Both the position numbers and the translations under genes were made by a program. A DNA stretch of 64,000 nt from DASQGA01 sp035535315 (GTDB taxonomy: Bacteria > Actinomycetota > Thermoleophilia > Gaiellales > Gaiellaceae): NCBI GenBank assembly GCA_035535315.1, contig DATLQD010000074.1:1-64000 (forward strand), read 5' to 3'. The notes under the pieces were generated by a model. That model was not told the origin of the DNA. It searched no databases and saw nothing but the letters and a program-made list of their open reading frames with translations. Shown in pieces: positions 28,142 to 36,844 of the stretch (its first letter is position 1; each line of letters starts with the position of its first letter).

Positions 28142-29188
28142 GTGGCGAACCGAGTCGGCATCCTGACGGGTGGAGGCGATTGTCCCGGTTTGAACGCCGT
28201 CATCCGGGCGGTCACCCGGCGCTCCCTGCAGCGCGGCGCAGGGGTGGTCGGTATCCGCGAGGGCTGGCGCGGTCTCGTCGAGGGGAAGTTCCAGCCCCTG
28301 GGCCCGCGTGAGATCTCTGGGATCCTGCCGCGGGGTGGAACCATCCTCGGCACCTCGCGAACGAACCCGTACAAGCAGGAGGGCGACGTGGATCGCGTGC
28401 TCGAGCACTTCCGGGGCGAAGGCCTCGACGCCCTGGTCGCGATCGGCGGGGAGGACACCCTCGGAGTGGCCGCCCGCCTGCATGCAGAACAGGAGTTTCC
28501 GGTCGTCGGCGTTCCGAAGACGATCGACAACGACCTCTCCGCTACCGACTACACATTCGGCTTCGACACGGCCGTCTGGATCGCGACCGAGGCGATCGAC
28601 CGGCTCCACACGACCGCCGAGGCACACAACCGCGTCATGGTCGTCGAGGTGATGGGCCGTCACACGGGCTGGATCGCGGTCATGAGCGGCATCGCCGGCG
28701 GCGCGGACGCCATCCTGATTCCCGAGCATCCGGTGACCGTCGAGGCTGCGTGCGCCGACATCCAGCGACGACACGACCGAGGCAAGGACTTCTCGATTGT
28801 GGTCGTCAGCGAGGGGTACGAGCTCACGTACGAGTCGGGCGAGCGGCACGAGATCGCGCAGGAAGTTCCGACCGACCAGTTCGGCCACGTCCGACTCGGC
28901 GGGGTCGGGGACGCGCTCGCATACGAAATCGAGCAGCGCACTGGGTACGAGACGCGGGTCACGGTGCTAGGCCACGTCCAACGAGGGGGGTCACCCACCC
29001 CGCGCGACCGGGTCCTGGCGACGCGGTACGGGCTCGAGGCGGCAGACCTGGTGGCCGCAGGCCGCTTCGGCATGATGGCGGCCCTACATGGAGACGACAT
29101 CGTCGCCGTGCCTCTGCAGGACGCAGTCGCCGAGCTAAAGACCGTGCCACCGGCGTGGTATGACGTGGCCAAGGCCTTCTTCGGCTGA
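28142..29188 (+). CDS. pfkA: 6-phosphofructokinase, PPi-type active-site signature
   Basis: 348 residues from GTG 28142 (VANRVGILTGGGDCPGLNAV); a TTG at 28079 is in frame but adds no family-like sequence. Catalytic PKTIDNDLSATDYTFGFDTA and MGRHTGWIA are typical PFK motifs. At the two positions that set phosphoryl donor, the sequence has GGEDT (Asp) and PKTIDND (Lys), the combination of PPi-dependent actinobacterial PFKs. ATP-PFKs have Gly at the first position. It would make glycolysis reversible at this step. No ribosome site is evident. Confidence 0.93.
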   Translation: MANRVGILTGGGDCPGLNAVIRAVTRRSLQRGAGVVGIREGWRGLVEGKFQPLGPREISGILPRGGTILGTSRTNPYKQEGDVDRVLEHFRGEGLDALVAIGGEDTLGVAARLHAEQEFPVVGVPKTIDNDLSATDYTFGFDTAVWIATEAIDRLHTTAEAHNRVMVVEVMGRHTGWIAVMSGIAGGADAILIPEHPVTVEAACADIQRRHDRGKDFSIVVVSEGYELTYESGERHEIAQEVPTDQFGHVRLGGVGDALAYEIEQRTGYETRVTVLGHVQRGGSPTPRDRVLATRYGLEAADLVAAGRFGMMAALHGDDIVAVPLQDAVAELKTVPPAWYDVAKAFFG

Positions 29189-29219
29189 GACGCCTCCCGG
29201 CTCAACAACTTCGCGTGTG

Positions 29220-29264
29220 TTTCCCCCGGGGGAACCCCCTTAGGTACTCCCCCGCGATTGAGCG
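29220..29264. repeat. GC-palindromic intergenic element, copy B
   Basis: CCCCCGGGGG (29223-29232), AA, C5 (29235-29239), a 9-base spacer and C5-GCGATTGAGC. It matches copy A at 7804-7847 in order and spacing. It lies in the convergent gap between pfkA and the TrpC-like gene, which holds no other recognisable feature. Confidence 0.5.
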
Positions 29265-29330
29265 TAACGCGCCGAGGCGCCCGCGTGGCACACGTCTCTG
29301 TGCCAGCTTTGCGCCGCCGGTCGGTTCGGT

Positions 29331-29957
29331 CTATCGCTCTACGTCGCCGACCAGGTCTGCCAGCGCGCGGGCGAAATCCTGGCCCGTCGCCACGTCGGCG
29401 ACGAGAATCGCATCGACACCGGCCCGCTCGAGCGCAAGAGCCTGCTGCCGCACGAGCGAGCGAGCCTCGGCAATGACGAGCTTCCCGACGGGAACGTCGG
29501 GTAGGACGTCGAGCGTCCGTTCGAGCTCCTCCTGCTCGTCCGCCGCATCCGGACAGGAAATCGCGACGATGTCCGGGTCGACGCGCTCCAGCGCGAGCGC
29601 GAGCTCTTCCTCGTCCCGGACCGCGATCGCGCACGCGAAACCGAGCTCGAGGGAGCGCTCATGGAGGTGCTCGAGCAGGTCTCCCTCCTCTTCGAGCTCG
29701 CTGAAGACCAACATGACTGCGTCCGCGCCGGCCTGGTGCGCGTCCTCGAGCTCCGCGGGCCGGCGGATGCGCCGGCGCAGGAGTACCGGGAGCGTGACGG
29801 ACTCGCGGATGCGCGCCACGTCGGCGGGAACATCGACCGCTACGGCTTCCGCACCTGCCTCGGCGGCGGCTCTTGCAAGGCCGTCGATATCACCCGAGAG
29901 GAGGGGCACGACCGAGATGCCGTCGCCTTCCGAGATGGCTTGAACGAAACGGCTCAC
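29331..29957 (-). CDS. Degenerate indole-3-glycerol-phosphate-synthase-like TIM barrel
   Basis: 208 residues whose alternating strands and helices follow TrpC: SVVPLLSGDIDGLARAAAEA, LPVLLRRRIRRPAELEDAHQ at the position of the LRKDFI motif, AGADAVMLVFSEL, CAIAVRDEEELALAL (for EVHxxxEL) and AGVDAILVADV. The catalytic Lys of KDF is Arg here, the NxRDL motif is missing and the ESGI loop is EARS. The N-terminal helix region of TrpC is also absent. A catalytic TrpC role is therefore unlikely. It may be a phosphate-sugar-binding paralogue. It stands alone, with no trp genes adjacent. Confidence 0.65.
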   Translation of the reverse strand: MSRFVQAISEGDGISVVPLLSGDIDGLARAAAEAGAEAVAVDVPADVARIRESVTLPVLLRRRIRRPAELEDAHQAGADAVMLVFSELEEEGDLLEHLHERSLELGFACAIAVRDEEELALALERVDPDIVAISCPDAADEQEELERTLDVLPDVPVGKLVIAEARSLVRQQALALERAGVDAILVADVATGQDFARALADLVGDVER

Positions 29958-30146
29958 ACGCGCCCCTCGCCGGCGTCGGCTCCTACCGAGCGAAGCCCGG
30001 CTCCACCCCCGCCTGACACCGCTCGCGGCACGGGGCTCTCCGAGCCCGTATTACCCATGCTGTGACCTCCGGCCCCGCACCGCCGGCGGCGCCCGAGGCG
30101 CGCGCGCCGGGCCGAAGTTGATACGGGACGGTTCACGGAAGGATCT

Positions 30147-30941
30147 TCAGACGCCGATCGGATGCCACACGGTTTTTAGCTCGAGGAAAGCCGCTGCATG
30201 CCAGGGGGAATAGCCGTCACCGTTTCGTACGACGCGCTTCACGTTGTCGGCAGCCAGGCGCTCGAGCTCCGTCGAGTCTCCCACGATTCCAGCCAGATCG
30301 AGCGCGTTCACGTCCATGTGGCCGGCAAGTACCGGGCAGAGCTCGCTCTTACGCCCCGTCAGGACGTTGACCGTCCCGCCGGGTACGTCCGACGTCGCAA
30401 GGACTTCGGCGAGGGTGATCGCGGCGAGAGGCCGTCGCTCCGACGCCAGGACCACGACTGCGTTTCCCCCGACGAGGGCCGGAGCGACGCGCTCGACGAG
30501 CCCAAGGAGGGGCGGCTCTTCCGGGGCGACGATTCCAGCCACCCCTGTCGGCTCCGGGATCGTGAAGTTGAAGTAGGGCCCGGCAACCGGATTCGATGTC
30601 CCGAGCACCTGAGCGAGCTTGTCCGCCCAGCCCGCGTACCACACCCATGTGTCTATGGCAGCGTCGACCTCTGCCTGACTGCCGACCAACTCCTCGAACT
30701 GAGCCCGGCGACCCTCCATCATCTCGGCGACGCGGTACAGAACCTGCCCGCGGTTGTAGGCGGTCATCCCCGCCCATTTCGGGAAGGCTTCCCGGGCGGT
30801 CCGAACGGCGTCCCGCACGTCCTTCCTCGACCCGAGCGCAACGTTCGCCCCCTCGATCTCGTACGAGCGGCCGGATTCGGAGCGCGGAAACGCGCCCCCG
30901 ATGAAGAGCTTGTACGTCTTGGCGACCGGAAGTCTCGTCAA
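30147..30941 (-). CDS. Truncated aldehyde-dehydrogenase-like protein lacking the catalytic domain
   Basis: 264 residues. Residues 1 to about 215 follow the ALDH NAD-binding domain (YKLFIGGAFPRSESGRSYEI, WAGMTAYNRGQVLYRVAEMM, ALVGGNAVVVLASERRPLAA). The catalytic domain with the active-site Cys is absent, and the protein ends with an ALDH-like terminus (ELKTVWHP). Its start overlaps the stop of the full-length ALDH by 4 bases. The order deoC-aldh-truncated aldh suggests a role with acetaldehyde from deoxyribose-phosphate aldolase, perhaps as a non-catalytic partner. No frameshift is visible, so it looks maintained and not recently broken. Confidence 0.75.
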   Translation of the reverse strand: MTRLPVAKTYKLFIGGAFPRSESGRSYEIEGANVALGSRKDVRDAVRTAREAFPKWAGMTAYNRGQVLYRVAEMMEGRRAQFEELVGSQAEVDAAIDTWVWYAGWADKLAQVLGTSNPVAGPYFNFTIPEPTGVAGIVAPEEPPLLGLVERVAPALVGGNAVVVLASERRPLAAITLAEVLATSDVPGGTVNVLTGRKSELCPVLAGHMDVNALDLAGIVGDSTELERLAADNVKRVVRNGDGYSPWHAAAFLELKTVWHPIGV

Positions 30942-32416
30942 TCGAACCTCACGTAGGCCTCGAGACCGTGCAGGCCTCCCTCGCGACCGAACCCGGACTC
31001 CTTATAGCCGCCGAACGGCGAGGTCGGGTCGAAGCGGTTGTAGGTGTTCGCCCAGACGACGCCGGCCCGCAGCCGCTGGGCCATCGAGAGGATACGGGAG
31101 CCCTTCTCGGTCCAGACCCCGGCGGCGAGCCCATACGGCGTGTTGTTCGCCTTCTCGACCGCTTCGTCGGGCGTCCGGAACGTCAGGACCGACAAGACCG
31201 GCCCGAAGATCTCCTCCTGGGCGATGCGGTAGCTCTGTGCCACGTTGGTGAACACCGTCGGCGCGAACCACCAACCCTTCTCGGGCAGACGACATTCGGG
31301 CTGGAAGACATCGGCTCCCTCCTCCTCGCCGCTTCGGACGAGCTCCTGGATCCGCTCGAGCTGAGCCTTCGAGTTGATCGCGCCGATGTCCGTGTTCTTG
31401 TCGAGCGGGTCGCCGACGCGGAGGTTCGACATCCGCCGCTTCAGCTTCTGGATCGTCTGATCGTAGATCGACTCCTGCACGAGAAGCCTCGACCCGGCAC
31501 AGCAGACGTGGCCCTGGTTGAAGTAGATGCCGTTGACGATTCCCTCGACCGCCTGGTCGAGCGGCGCGTCGTCGAAGATGACGTTGGCGGCCTTCCCGCC
31601 AAGCTCGAGTGTCAACTTCTTTTTCGTGCCGGCAAGGGCGCGTTGGATTTCCTTACCCACCTCGGTGGAGCCGGTGAACGCAACCTTGTCGACGTCCGGA
31701 TGCTTGACGAGCTCGGAACCGGCGCGGCCGTCGCCGGTAACGATGTTGACGACACCTGGGGGCACCTGGGCCTGCCGGAGGACATCGGCAAAGAGAAGCG
31801 CAGTCAGCGGCGTCGTCTCGGCCGGCTTCAGGACGACGGTGTTGCCCGCCGCGAGGGCGGGTGCGACCTTCCAGGCCAGCATGAGCATCGGAAAGTTCCA
31901 CGGGATGACCTGAGCGGCGACCCCGAGCGGCCTCGGCGTCCTGTTCGGGAAGGCGTACTCGAGCTTGTCGGCCCAGCCGGCGTAGTAGAAGAAGTGCGCC
32001 GCTGCGAGCGGAAGGTCGACGTCGCGCGATTCGCGGATCGGCTTGCCGCCGTCGAGCGACTCGAGCACGGCGAACTCGCGCGCGCGCTCCTGGAGGATGC
32101 GCGCGATCCGGTAGATGACCTTGGCCCGCTCGCCCGCCGGCCAGGACGACCAGCCGTTCTCGAAGGCGTCGCGTGCAGCGCCGACTGCTGCGTCGACGTC
32201 CTCGGCACCGCCGTACGCGACGTCTGCAAGCTCTTCCTCGCTGGAAGGGCTGACGGAGGGGTGGAACTCGCCGGAGCGCGGCTCGACGAACTCACCCCCG
32301 ATGAAGAGGCCGTACCGATCCTCGAGCTTGACAAGGTCCCTCGACTCGAGCGCGGGGGCGTACTCGAACGCAGACGGGACCAGCGAGCGATCCTGCTTCT
32401 TGTCGATCTCAGTCAA
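30938..32416 (-). CDS. NAD-dependent aldehyde dehydrogenase
   Basis: 492 residues, full-length ALDH: IPWNFPMLMLAWKVAPAL (cofactor site), VAFTGSTEVGKEI, LELGGKAANVIFDD with the general-base Glu, NQGHVCCAGSRL with the catalytic Cys near 308, and EIFGPVLSVLTF near 400. It begins with TTG 32416 inside the deoC stop region (8-base overlap). The likely substrate is acetaldehyde released by DeoC, giving acetate or acetyl units. That assignment is by context. Confidence 0.92.
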   Translation of the reverse strand: MTEIDKKQDRSLVPSAFEYAPALESRDLVKLEDRYGLFIGGEFVEPRSGEFHPSVSPSSEEELADVAYGGAEDVDAAVGAARDAFENGWSSWPAGERAKVIYRIARILQERAREFAVLESLDGGKPIRESRDVDLPLAAAHFFYYAGWADKLEYAFPNRTPRPLGVAAQVIPWNFPMLMLAWKVAPALAAGNTVVLKPAETTPLTALLFADVLRQAQVPPGVVNIVTGDGRAGSELVKHPDVDKVAFTGSTEVGKEIQRALAGTKKKLTLELGGKAANVIFDDAPLDQAVEGIVNGIYFNQGHVCCAGSRLLVQESIYDQTIQKLKRRMSNLRVGDPLDKNTDIGAINSKAQLERIQELVRSGEEEGADVFQPECRLPEKGWWFAPTVFTNVAQSYRIAQEEIFGPVLSVLTFRTPDEAVEKANNTPYGLAAGVWTEKGSRILSMAQRLRAGVVWANTYNRFDPTSPFGGYKESGFGREGGLHGLEAYVRFD

Positions 32417-33347
32417 GCGTGAAGTAGTCCGGGCTCTGGTAACGCCCAGTTTTCTCCTTCCTGATCTGGAGGAGCAAGTCGTTCAGAAGCGAGGAAGCCC
32501 CGAAGCGGAAGAGGTCGGGCGTCAGCCACTCGGGGCCGAGGGTCTCGTTGACGACCACGAGGTACTGGACTGCCTGCTTCGCCCGGCGGATGCCGCCCGC
32601 CGGCTTGACGCCGATCCGCTTGCCCGTCTCCTCGAAGACGTCGCGGACCGCCTCGAGCATGACCAGCGTGACAGGGAGCGTCGCGGCCGGGTTGATCTTC
32701 CCGGTCGACGTCTTCACGAAGTCCGCGCCGCCCGCGATCGCGAGGAGGCTCGCCCTGCGGACGTTGTCGTACGTGCCTAGTTCGCCGGTCTCGAGAATCA
32801 CCTTCAGGTGCGCGCCGCCGATCGCCTCCTTGACCTGCCGCACCTCGTCGTACACCTTGGCGTAGTTCCCCGAGAGGAAGGCGCCGCGGTCGATCACCAT
32901 GTCGATCTCGTGGGCGCCCAACTCGGCAGCCCGGCGCGCATCCTCGACCTTGATGTCCGTCGGCGACTGGCCGGACGGGAAGGCCGTTGCGACCGAGGCG
33001 ACCTTGACGCCCGTGTCCTTGACGCGCTCGAGCGCGTGCGGAACGAGGTTCGGGTAGACGCAGACGGCCGCGACAGAGGGGATCGTCGGATCGACAGGAT
33101 CGGGCCGGATCGCCTTCGACGCGAGGGCTGCAACTTTTCCAGGCGTATCTGACCCTTCGAGCGTTGTCAGGTCGGTCATCCGGACGGCGAGCTCGAGCGC
33201 GAAGAGCTTCGACTCGCGCTTGATCGAGCGCTTGGCAAGCGTGGCTGCCCGCTCCTCGATCGCAACCTGGTCGACGGATCCGATCTTCGGCAGTCGAGGC
33301 AGGAGCGGCAGCTCGAAACCGTGCGGGAGAGCGGGCGCCTGCGCCAT
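32409..33347 (-). CDS. deoC: Deoxyribose-phosphate aldolase
   Basis: 312 residues from ATG 33347; an upstream TTG would add two residues. It splits 2-deoxyribose-5-phosphate into glyceraldehyde-3-phosphate and acetaldehyde. The Schiff-base Lys is in DFVKTSTGK and the second Lys in IGVKPAGGIR; early VCVYPNLVP and VASVATAFPSGQ are DERA motifs. The protein is longer than the roughly 220-residue E. coli-like short form at both ends, as in the longer DERA group. First gene of the deoC-ALDH-ALDH-like operon for deoxynucleoside use. Confidence 0.93.
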   Translation of the reverse strand: MAQAPALPHGFELPLLPRLPKIGSVDQVAIEERAATLAKRSIKRESKLFALELAVRMTDLTTLEGSDTPGKVAALASKAIRPDPVDPTIPSVAAVCVYPNLVPHALERVKDTGVKVASVATAFPSGQSPTDIKVEDARRAAELGAHEIDMVIDRGAFLSGNYAKVYDEVRQVKEAIGGAHLKVILETGELGTYDNVRRASLLAIAGGADFVKTSTGKINPAATLPVTLVMLEAVRDVFEETGKRIGVKPAGGIRRAKQAVQYLVVVNETLGPEWLTPDLFRFGASSLLNDLLLQIRKEKTGRYQSPDYFTLD

Positions 33348-33382
33348 GGTCAAAGTCTAGCCCCGCAGCTCGAGCCCGCCGG

Positions 33383-34882
33383 CTACCCCGCGACGACGAG
33401 CTCGTCGAGGAGTGGTGCGGTATCCAGCGCGTCGTAGCCGATCCGCTCCGCGACCTCCTCGCTGGACGGACGCGTGCCCTCCAGGAAGAGAACCCGCAGG
33501 AAGTCGCCGGTCTCGCTCCGCTCCCACCAGTCGGCCCCGATCGAGTCGCGCAAGTACGCACGAAGCTGCGCCGCGCGGATCCAGGCGCGGAGGTAGTCGG
33601 CTGAGTAGAAGCCGTCGTCCATGTCCGCGAGGTAGCCGTCCGGGCGGTAGCGAAACCGGATTGCCTCACGGAGGTTTTGGGCGTACGTGTCAGCGTAGGC
33701 CGGCGCGTGCTCGAAGTCCGACCAGAGCTCGAGCTCGTAGTCGAGCTTCGCGGCGTAGCGCCGGAAGAGCAGCACCTCGAGGAACCGCGCGCCCTCAGCA
33801 TGATCGGCAGCGTCTTCGGCCTCCAGCTCGAAATGCTCTGCGTGCCAGGCCGGCTCGCGCGTGATCGACTCGACCAGGAACGAGTAGATCTCGGTCAGAG
33901 CGTGGTCGCGGGAGAGCCGGCGGAAGGTGTACGGCAGGTTGGGGTCGCAGCCCGCGTAGTGCAGAGCGTGCCCCGCTTCGTGGAGGAGTGCCTGGTAGTC
34001 GTGCAGGCCGCCCTGCGCGCGGGTGATCAGGTGCACGACCGACGGCGGGTCGGAAGCGATCACGCAGGCACGGGGATTCTTCTGCGGCCGGTCGTCGAGG
34101 TCGAGCTGGATCCGCGAGTCTGCGGCGAGGTCGAAGCCAAGCCGGGAGAGGGTCTCGAGGCACACTGGTACGGCGCGCTCGCGGGAATAGAGCTCCGCAA
34201 GCGGCGACATGCGCCGGATGTAGGAGACGTGCCAGGACATGGGCTCGTCCTCACGCTCCTCGCCGAGAATGCGGTCTACCCAGCGTTCGCGGAGGGGCGC
34301 AAAGGAGGCATCCTGCCGGCGGGCAGCGTCCGCGAGCCGGGCCGAGAGCACGCGCAGATCGATGCCTTTCGTCTCCTCGCTGCGCAGGACCGGATCGGGC
34401 ACGCCGGTTATGTCAGCCTCGAGCGCTTCCGCCTTCCGCAGGAGCTCGAGCCGCTGCTCGTTGAACCCGGCGGAGCAGTCGGCCGCCAACCGCCCAAGCT
34501 CGTCGCGCTCCGCGTAGTCGTCGACCAGTGCGAGCCTCGCCTGCGCAGTCCGGAGCGGAACGGTCTCACCCTTGAACTCAACCCGCGCGGCGAGAACGTC
34601 GTTCTCGAGGCGATCCGACTCCTCCGCCAACTCGCGGACGATCAGGCCGCCGCCACAGGTCTCTCGGAGCCGGAAAAGCCGCTCGCGGATGTCTCCTTCG
34701 GGGGCCCCGTCCTCGGCGGCGTTGAGCTCCGCGTACTGCTCACGCGTGAACAGATCCTCGTACCGGGCCACGATCGCCGCCTGCTCGCTCGTCTCCTTCT
34801 CGCCAACTCGAACTGCACGAGCCTCCTCGGAGCGCTCGAAGAGGAACTGCGCCAGGCGGTCCTCGAATCGATCAGGGGTCAA
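33383..34882 (-). CDS. HEXXH zinc metallopeptidase (M3-like)
   Basis: 499 residues, TTG start, no signal peptide. The active site is LLHEAGHALHYAG (HEXXH near 302-306), with the third ligand probably in the following EIYSFLVESI helix (near 335). The helical, Glu/Arg-rich body resembles M3/M32 thimet-type oligopeptidases. It probably degrades short peptides in the cytoplasm. Its start is 24 bases after the era stop, so it can be the last gene of the large phoH-era transcript. Substrate and exact MEROPS family are unsure. Confidence 0.78.
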   Translation of the reverse strand: MTPDRFEDRLAQFLFERSEEARAVRVGEKETSEQAAIVARYEDLFTREQYAELNAAEDGAPEGDIRERLFRLRETCGGGLIVRELAEESDRLENDVLAARVEFKGETVPLRTAQARLALVDDYAERDELGRLAADCSAGFNEQRLELLRKAEALEADITGVPDPVLRSEETKGIDLRVLSARLADAARRQDASFAPLRERWVDRILGEEREDEPMSWHVSYIRRMSPLAELYSRERAVPVCLETLSRLGFDLAADSRIQLDLDDRPQKNPRACVIASDPPSVVHLITRAQGGLHDYQALLHEAGHALHYAGCDPNLPYTFRRLSRDHALTEIYSFLVESITREPAWHAEHFELEAEDAADHAEGARFLEVLLFRRYAAKLDYELELWSDFEHAPAYADTYAQNLREAIRFRYRPDGYLADMDDGFYSADYLRAWIRAAQLRAYLRDSIGADWWERSETGDFLRVLFLEGTRPSSEEVAERIGYDALDTAPLLDELVVAG

Positions 34883-34906
34883 CGCTGTGTCCTTTCCGAG
34901 ACTTGA

Positions 34907-35767
34907 TTAGATCCCAAGGCGCTCGAGGAGGTTCTCGTCGCGGCGCCAGCGGGGCCGTACCTTCACGATGAGCTCGAGGAACACCTTCCGACCGAGCAGA
35001 CGCTCGATCTCCGGTCGCGCCCGCGAGCCGATTGTCCGGATCATAGAGCCGCCCTTGCCGACCAGGATGCCTTTCTGGGACTCGGTCTCGACGTAGACGA
35101 CCGCGCGGACGCGAGCTTCATCGATCTCCTCCACCTCGACTACGACCGAATGCGGAACCTCTTCGCGGGTCGCCTCCAGGGCCTGCTCCCGGACGAGCTC
35201 GCCGATCCGCTCGGTGGGCGAGAGATCCGTCACCTCACCGGGCGGAAAGTACTCGGGTCCTTCCGGAAGGACGGCGGCCAGCGATTCGCGCAGCGCATCG
35301 ACACCCTCGCCGGACCGCGCGCTCACGGGATGCAGCTCCTGGAACGGGCCCAGCTCCGCGGCCCGCGTGATCTGCTCGAGGACCTTGGGACGGGCGACGC
35401 GGTCGATTTTGTTGACGGCGATGACGACCGGCGCGGAACCGCCGAACACGCGCTCGGCGATGAAGCGGTCCCCCGCTCCGATCGCCTCGTCGGCCGCGAG
35501 CACGAACAGGACGCCGTCCACGTCCTCGAAGGACGAGTCGACGGTTCGCTGCATACGCTCGGTCAGCGCGTCGCGGGGCCGCTGGAACCCGGGTAGGTCT
35601 GCCAAGACGAGCTGGAACCCGTCCCCATTCGCTACGCCGCTGACCCGCCTCCTCGTCGTCTGGGGCTTGTCGGACGCGATCGCGATCTTCTCGCCGCAAA
35701 GTGCGTTCACGAGGGTCGATTTGCCCACGTTCGGCCTGCCGGCGACCGCGACGAACCCGCTCCTCAA
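34907..35767 (-). CDS. era: GTPase Era
   Basis: 286 residues. G1 GRPNVGKSTLVN, switch region KPQTTRRRVSG, G3 DLPGFQRP and G4 NKIDR are followed by a C-terminal KH domain containing VGKGGSMIRTIGSRAR. It binds the 3' end of 16S rRNA in 30S maturation. The TTG start overlaps the cdd stop as TTGA, so translation is coupled. Position after phoH-ybeY-dgk-cdd is the conserved Gram-positive order. Confidence 0.97.
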   Translation of the reverse strand: MRSGFVAVAGRPNVGKSTLVNALCGEKIAIASDKPQTTRRRVSGVANGDGFQLVLADLPGFQRPRDALTERMQRTVDSSFEDVDGVLFVLAADEAIGAGDRFIAERVFGGSAPVVIAVNKIDRVARPKVLEQITRAAELGPFQELHPVSARSGEGVDALRESLAAVLPEGPEYFPPGEVTDLSPTERIGELVREQALEATREEVPHSVVVEVEEIDEARVRAVVYVETESQKGILVGKGGSMIRTIGSRARPEIERLLGRKVFLELIVKVRPRWRRDENLLERLGI

Positions 35768-36126
35768 AGATCGAAGGTGTCGGGCAGGAGTTCGTCGGGC
35801 CGGCGGACCAGCACCGCCCCCTGGTGGTCGAACACAACGCGGTCGACGCCGAACTCATGCATCCACTGGCGGCAGCCCCCACACGGTGAGGCGGTGACCG
35901 CAAGGGCCTCGACATCCCCCGGCCGGATCCCCTCAGCGACCGCGCGGGAGAGCGCCGCACGCTCGGCGCATACGCCGAGCGGATACGACGCGTTCTCGAC
36001 ATTGACGCCGGTGATCACCCGGCCGTCGCGCGCGAGCACGGCCGCGCCCACATGGAACTTCGAGTACGGCGCGTAGGCGGCCTTGGCCGTCGTCCGAGCC
36101 TCCACGAGGAGCTCGTCGTCCGTCAC
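35764..36126 (-). CDS. cdd: Cytidine deaminase
   Basis: 120 residues from GTG 36126, which overlaps the upstream stop as GTGA. AYAPYSKFHVGAAVL, the zinc/proton motif GVCAERAAL (Cys ligand, catalytic Glu) and SPCGGCRQW (two Cys ligands) define the small tetrameric cytidine deaminase type. It converts cytidine and deoxycytidine to uridine and deoxyuridine in pyrimidine salvage. The longer open frame upstream belongs to another reading frame. Confidence 0.95.
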   Translation of the reverse strand: MTDDELLVEARTTAKAAYAPYSKFHVGAAVLARDGRVITGVNVENASYPLGVCAERAALSRAVAEGIRPGDVEALAVTASPCGGCRQWMHEFGVDRVVFDHQGAVLVRRPDELLPDTFDL

Positions 36127-36839
36127 TCGACGACCTGGAAGAGGATCATCGATACGAGCGTACCGAGCAGGCCGCCGTAGAGCACTTCGAGCGGCGAATG
36201 GATCCCCGACTCGACGCGGGTCTGCGCCACCAGCAGCGCCAGCACGAAGGTCAGCGAGGAGACGAGGACGCGGTACTCGAACGACTGGGTGATGAACGTG
36301 ATCGCCATCCACGTGCCGAAGGCCAGCGCCGCGTGGCCGGACGGCAGCCCGCCGCGGAGCGGCGTCCCGCGGCCCGTGATCGCCTTCGTGATGATCACGA
36401 AGAGCATCGTCAAGACGAGGGCGATCACCGTCAGGCGAAGTGGCGCCTCGCGGATCCGGGTCACGAGCCGGTAGCTCGGCTCCCCGAGCTTGTCCTCGAA
36501 GACCAGGTAGCCGACGACGAGCGCCGTCACGGAGGAGATGAGGACGGCGCCCGCGGCCATGTCCTTCGCTGCCTTCGCAAGAGGGTCGAACGTGGGCGTC
36601 GAGATGTCGAGGGTGGCCTCGATCGCCGTGTTGATCATCTCCGTGATGAGGACAAAGGCGATCACCACGAGGAGCGCGGCCAGCTCGAGCTTCGTGACGC
36701 CGTAGATGAACGCGAGGATCAGGACGCCAGTCGCCACCGCGAAGTGGATTCGCATGTTGCGCTCGCTGCGGAGCACGTGGATGACGCCCTCGAAGGCGTA
36801 GTTGAAGCTCTGGATGATCGAGGGCGTCCGGCGAGCCAA
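36123..36839 (-). CDS. DgkA-type lipid kinase fused to PAP2 phosphatase
   Basis: 238 residues from TTG 36839, five bases after the ybeY stop. Residues about 10-120 form a DgkA/undecaprenol-kinase unit: SFNYAFEGVIHVLRSERNMR, EMINTAIEATLD and AKDMAAGAVLI (catalytic region). Residues about 130-238 form a PAP2 unit: LPSGHAALAFG and SGIHSPLEVLYGG. The active-site Arg/His of both parts are present. One protein could phosphorylate and dephosphorylate undecaprenol-type lipids. Multipass membrane protein, co-translated with cdd (GTGA). Confidence 0.85.
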   Translation of the reverse strand: MARRTPSIIQSFNYAFEGVIHVLRSERNMRIHFAVATGVLILAFIYGVTKLELAALLVVIAFVLITEMINTAIEATLDISTPTFDPLAKAAKDMAAGAVLISSVTALVVGYLVFEDKLGEPSYRLVTRIREAPLRLTVIALVLTMLFVIITKAITGRGTPLRGGLPSGHAALAFGTWMAITFITQSFEYRVLVSSLTFVLALLVAQTRVESGIHSPLEVLYGGLLGTLVSMILFQVVE

Positions 36840-36844
36840 AGCGA

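Noticed and set aside
29954..30136. 60-codon minus-strand frame between the TrpC-like and ALDH-like genes
   Set aside because: Arg/Gly-rich low-complexity sequence with no motif; nothing else is supported in this gap.
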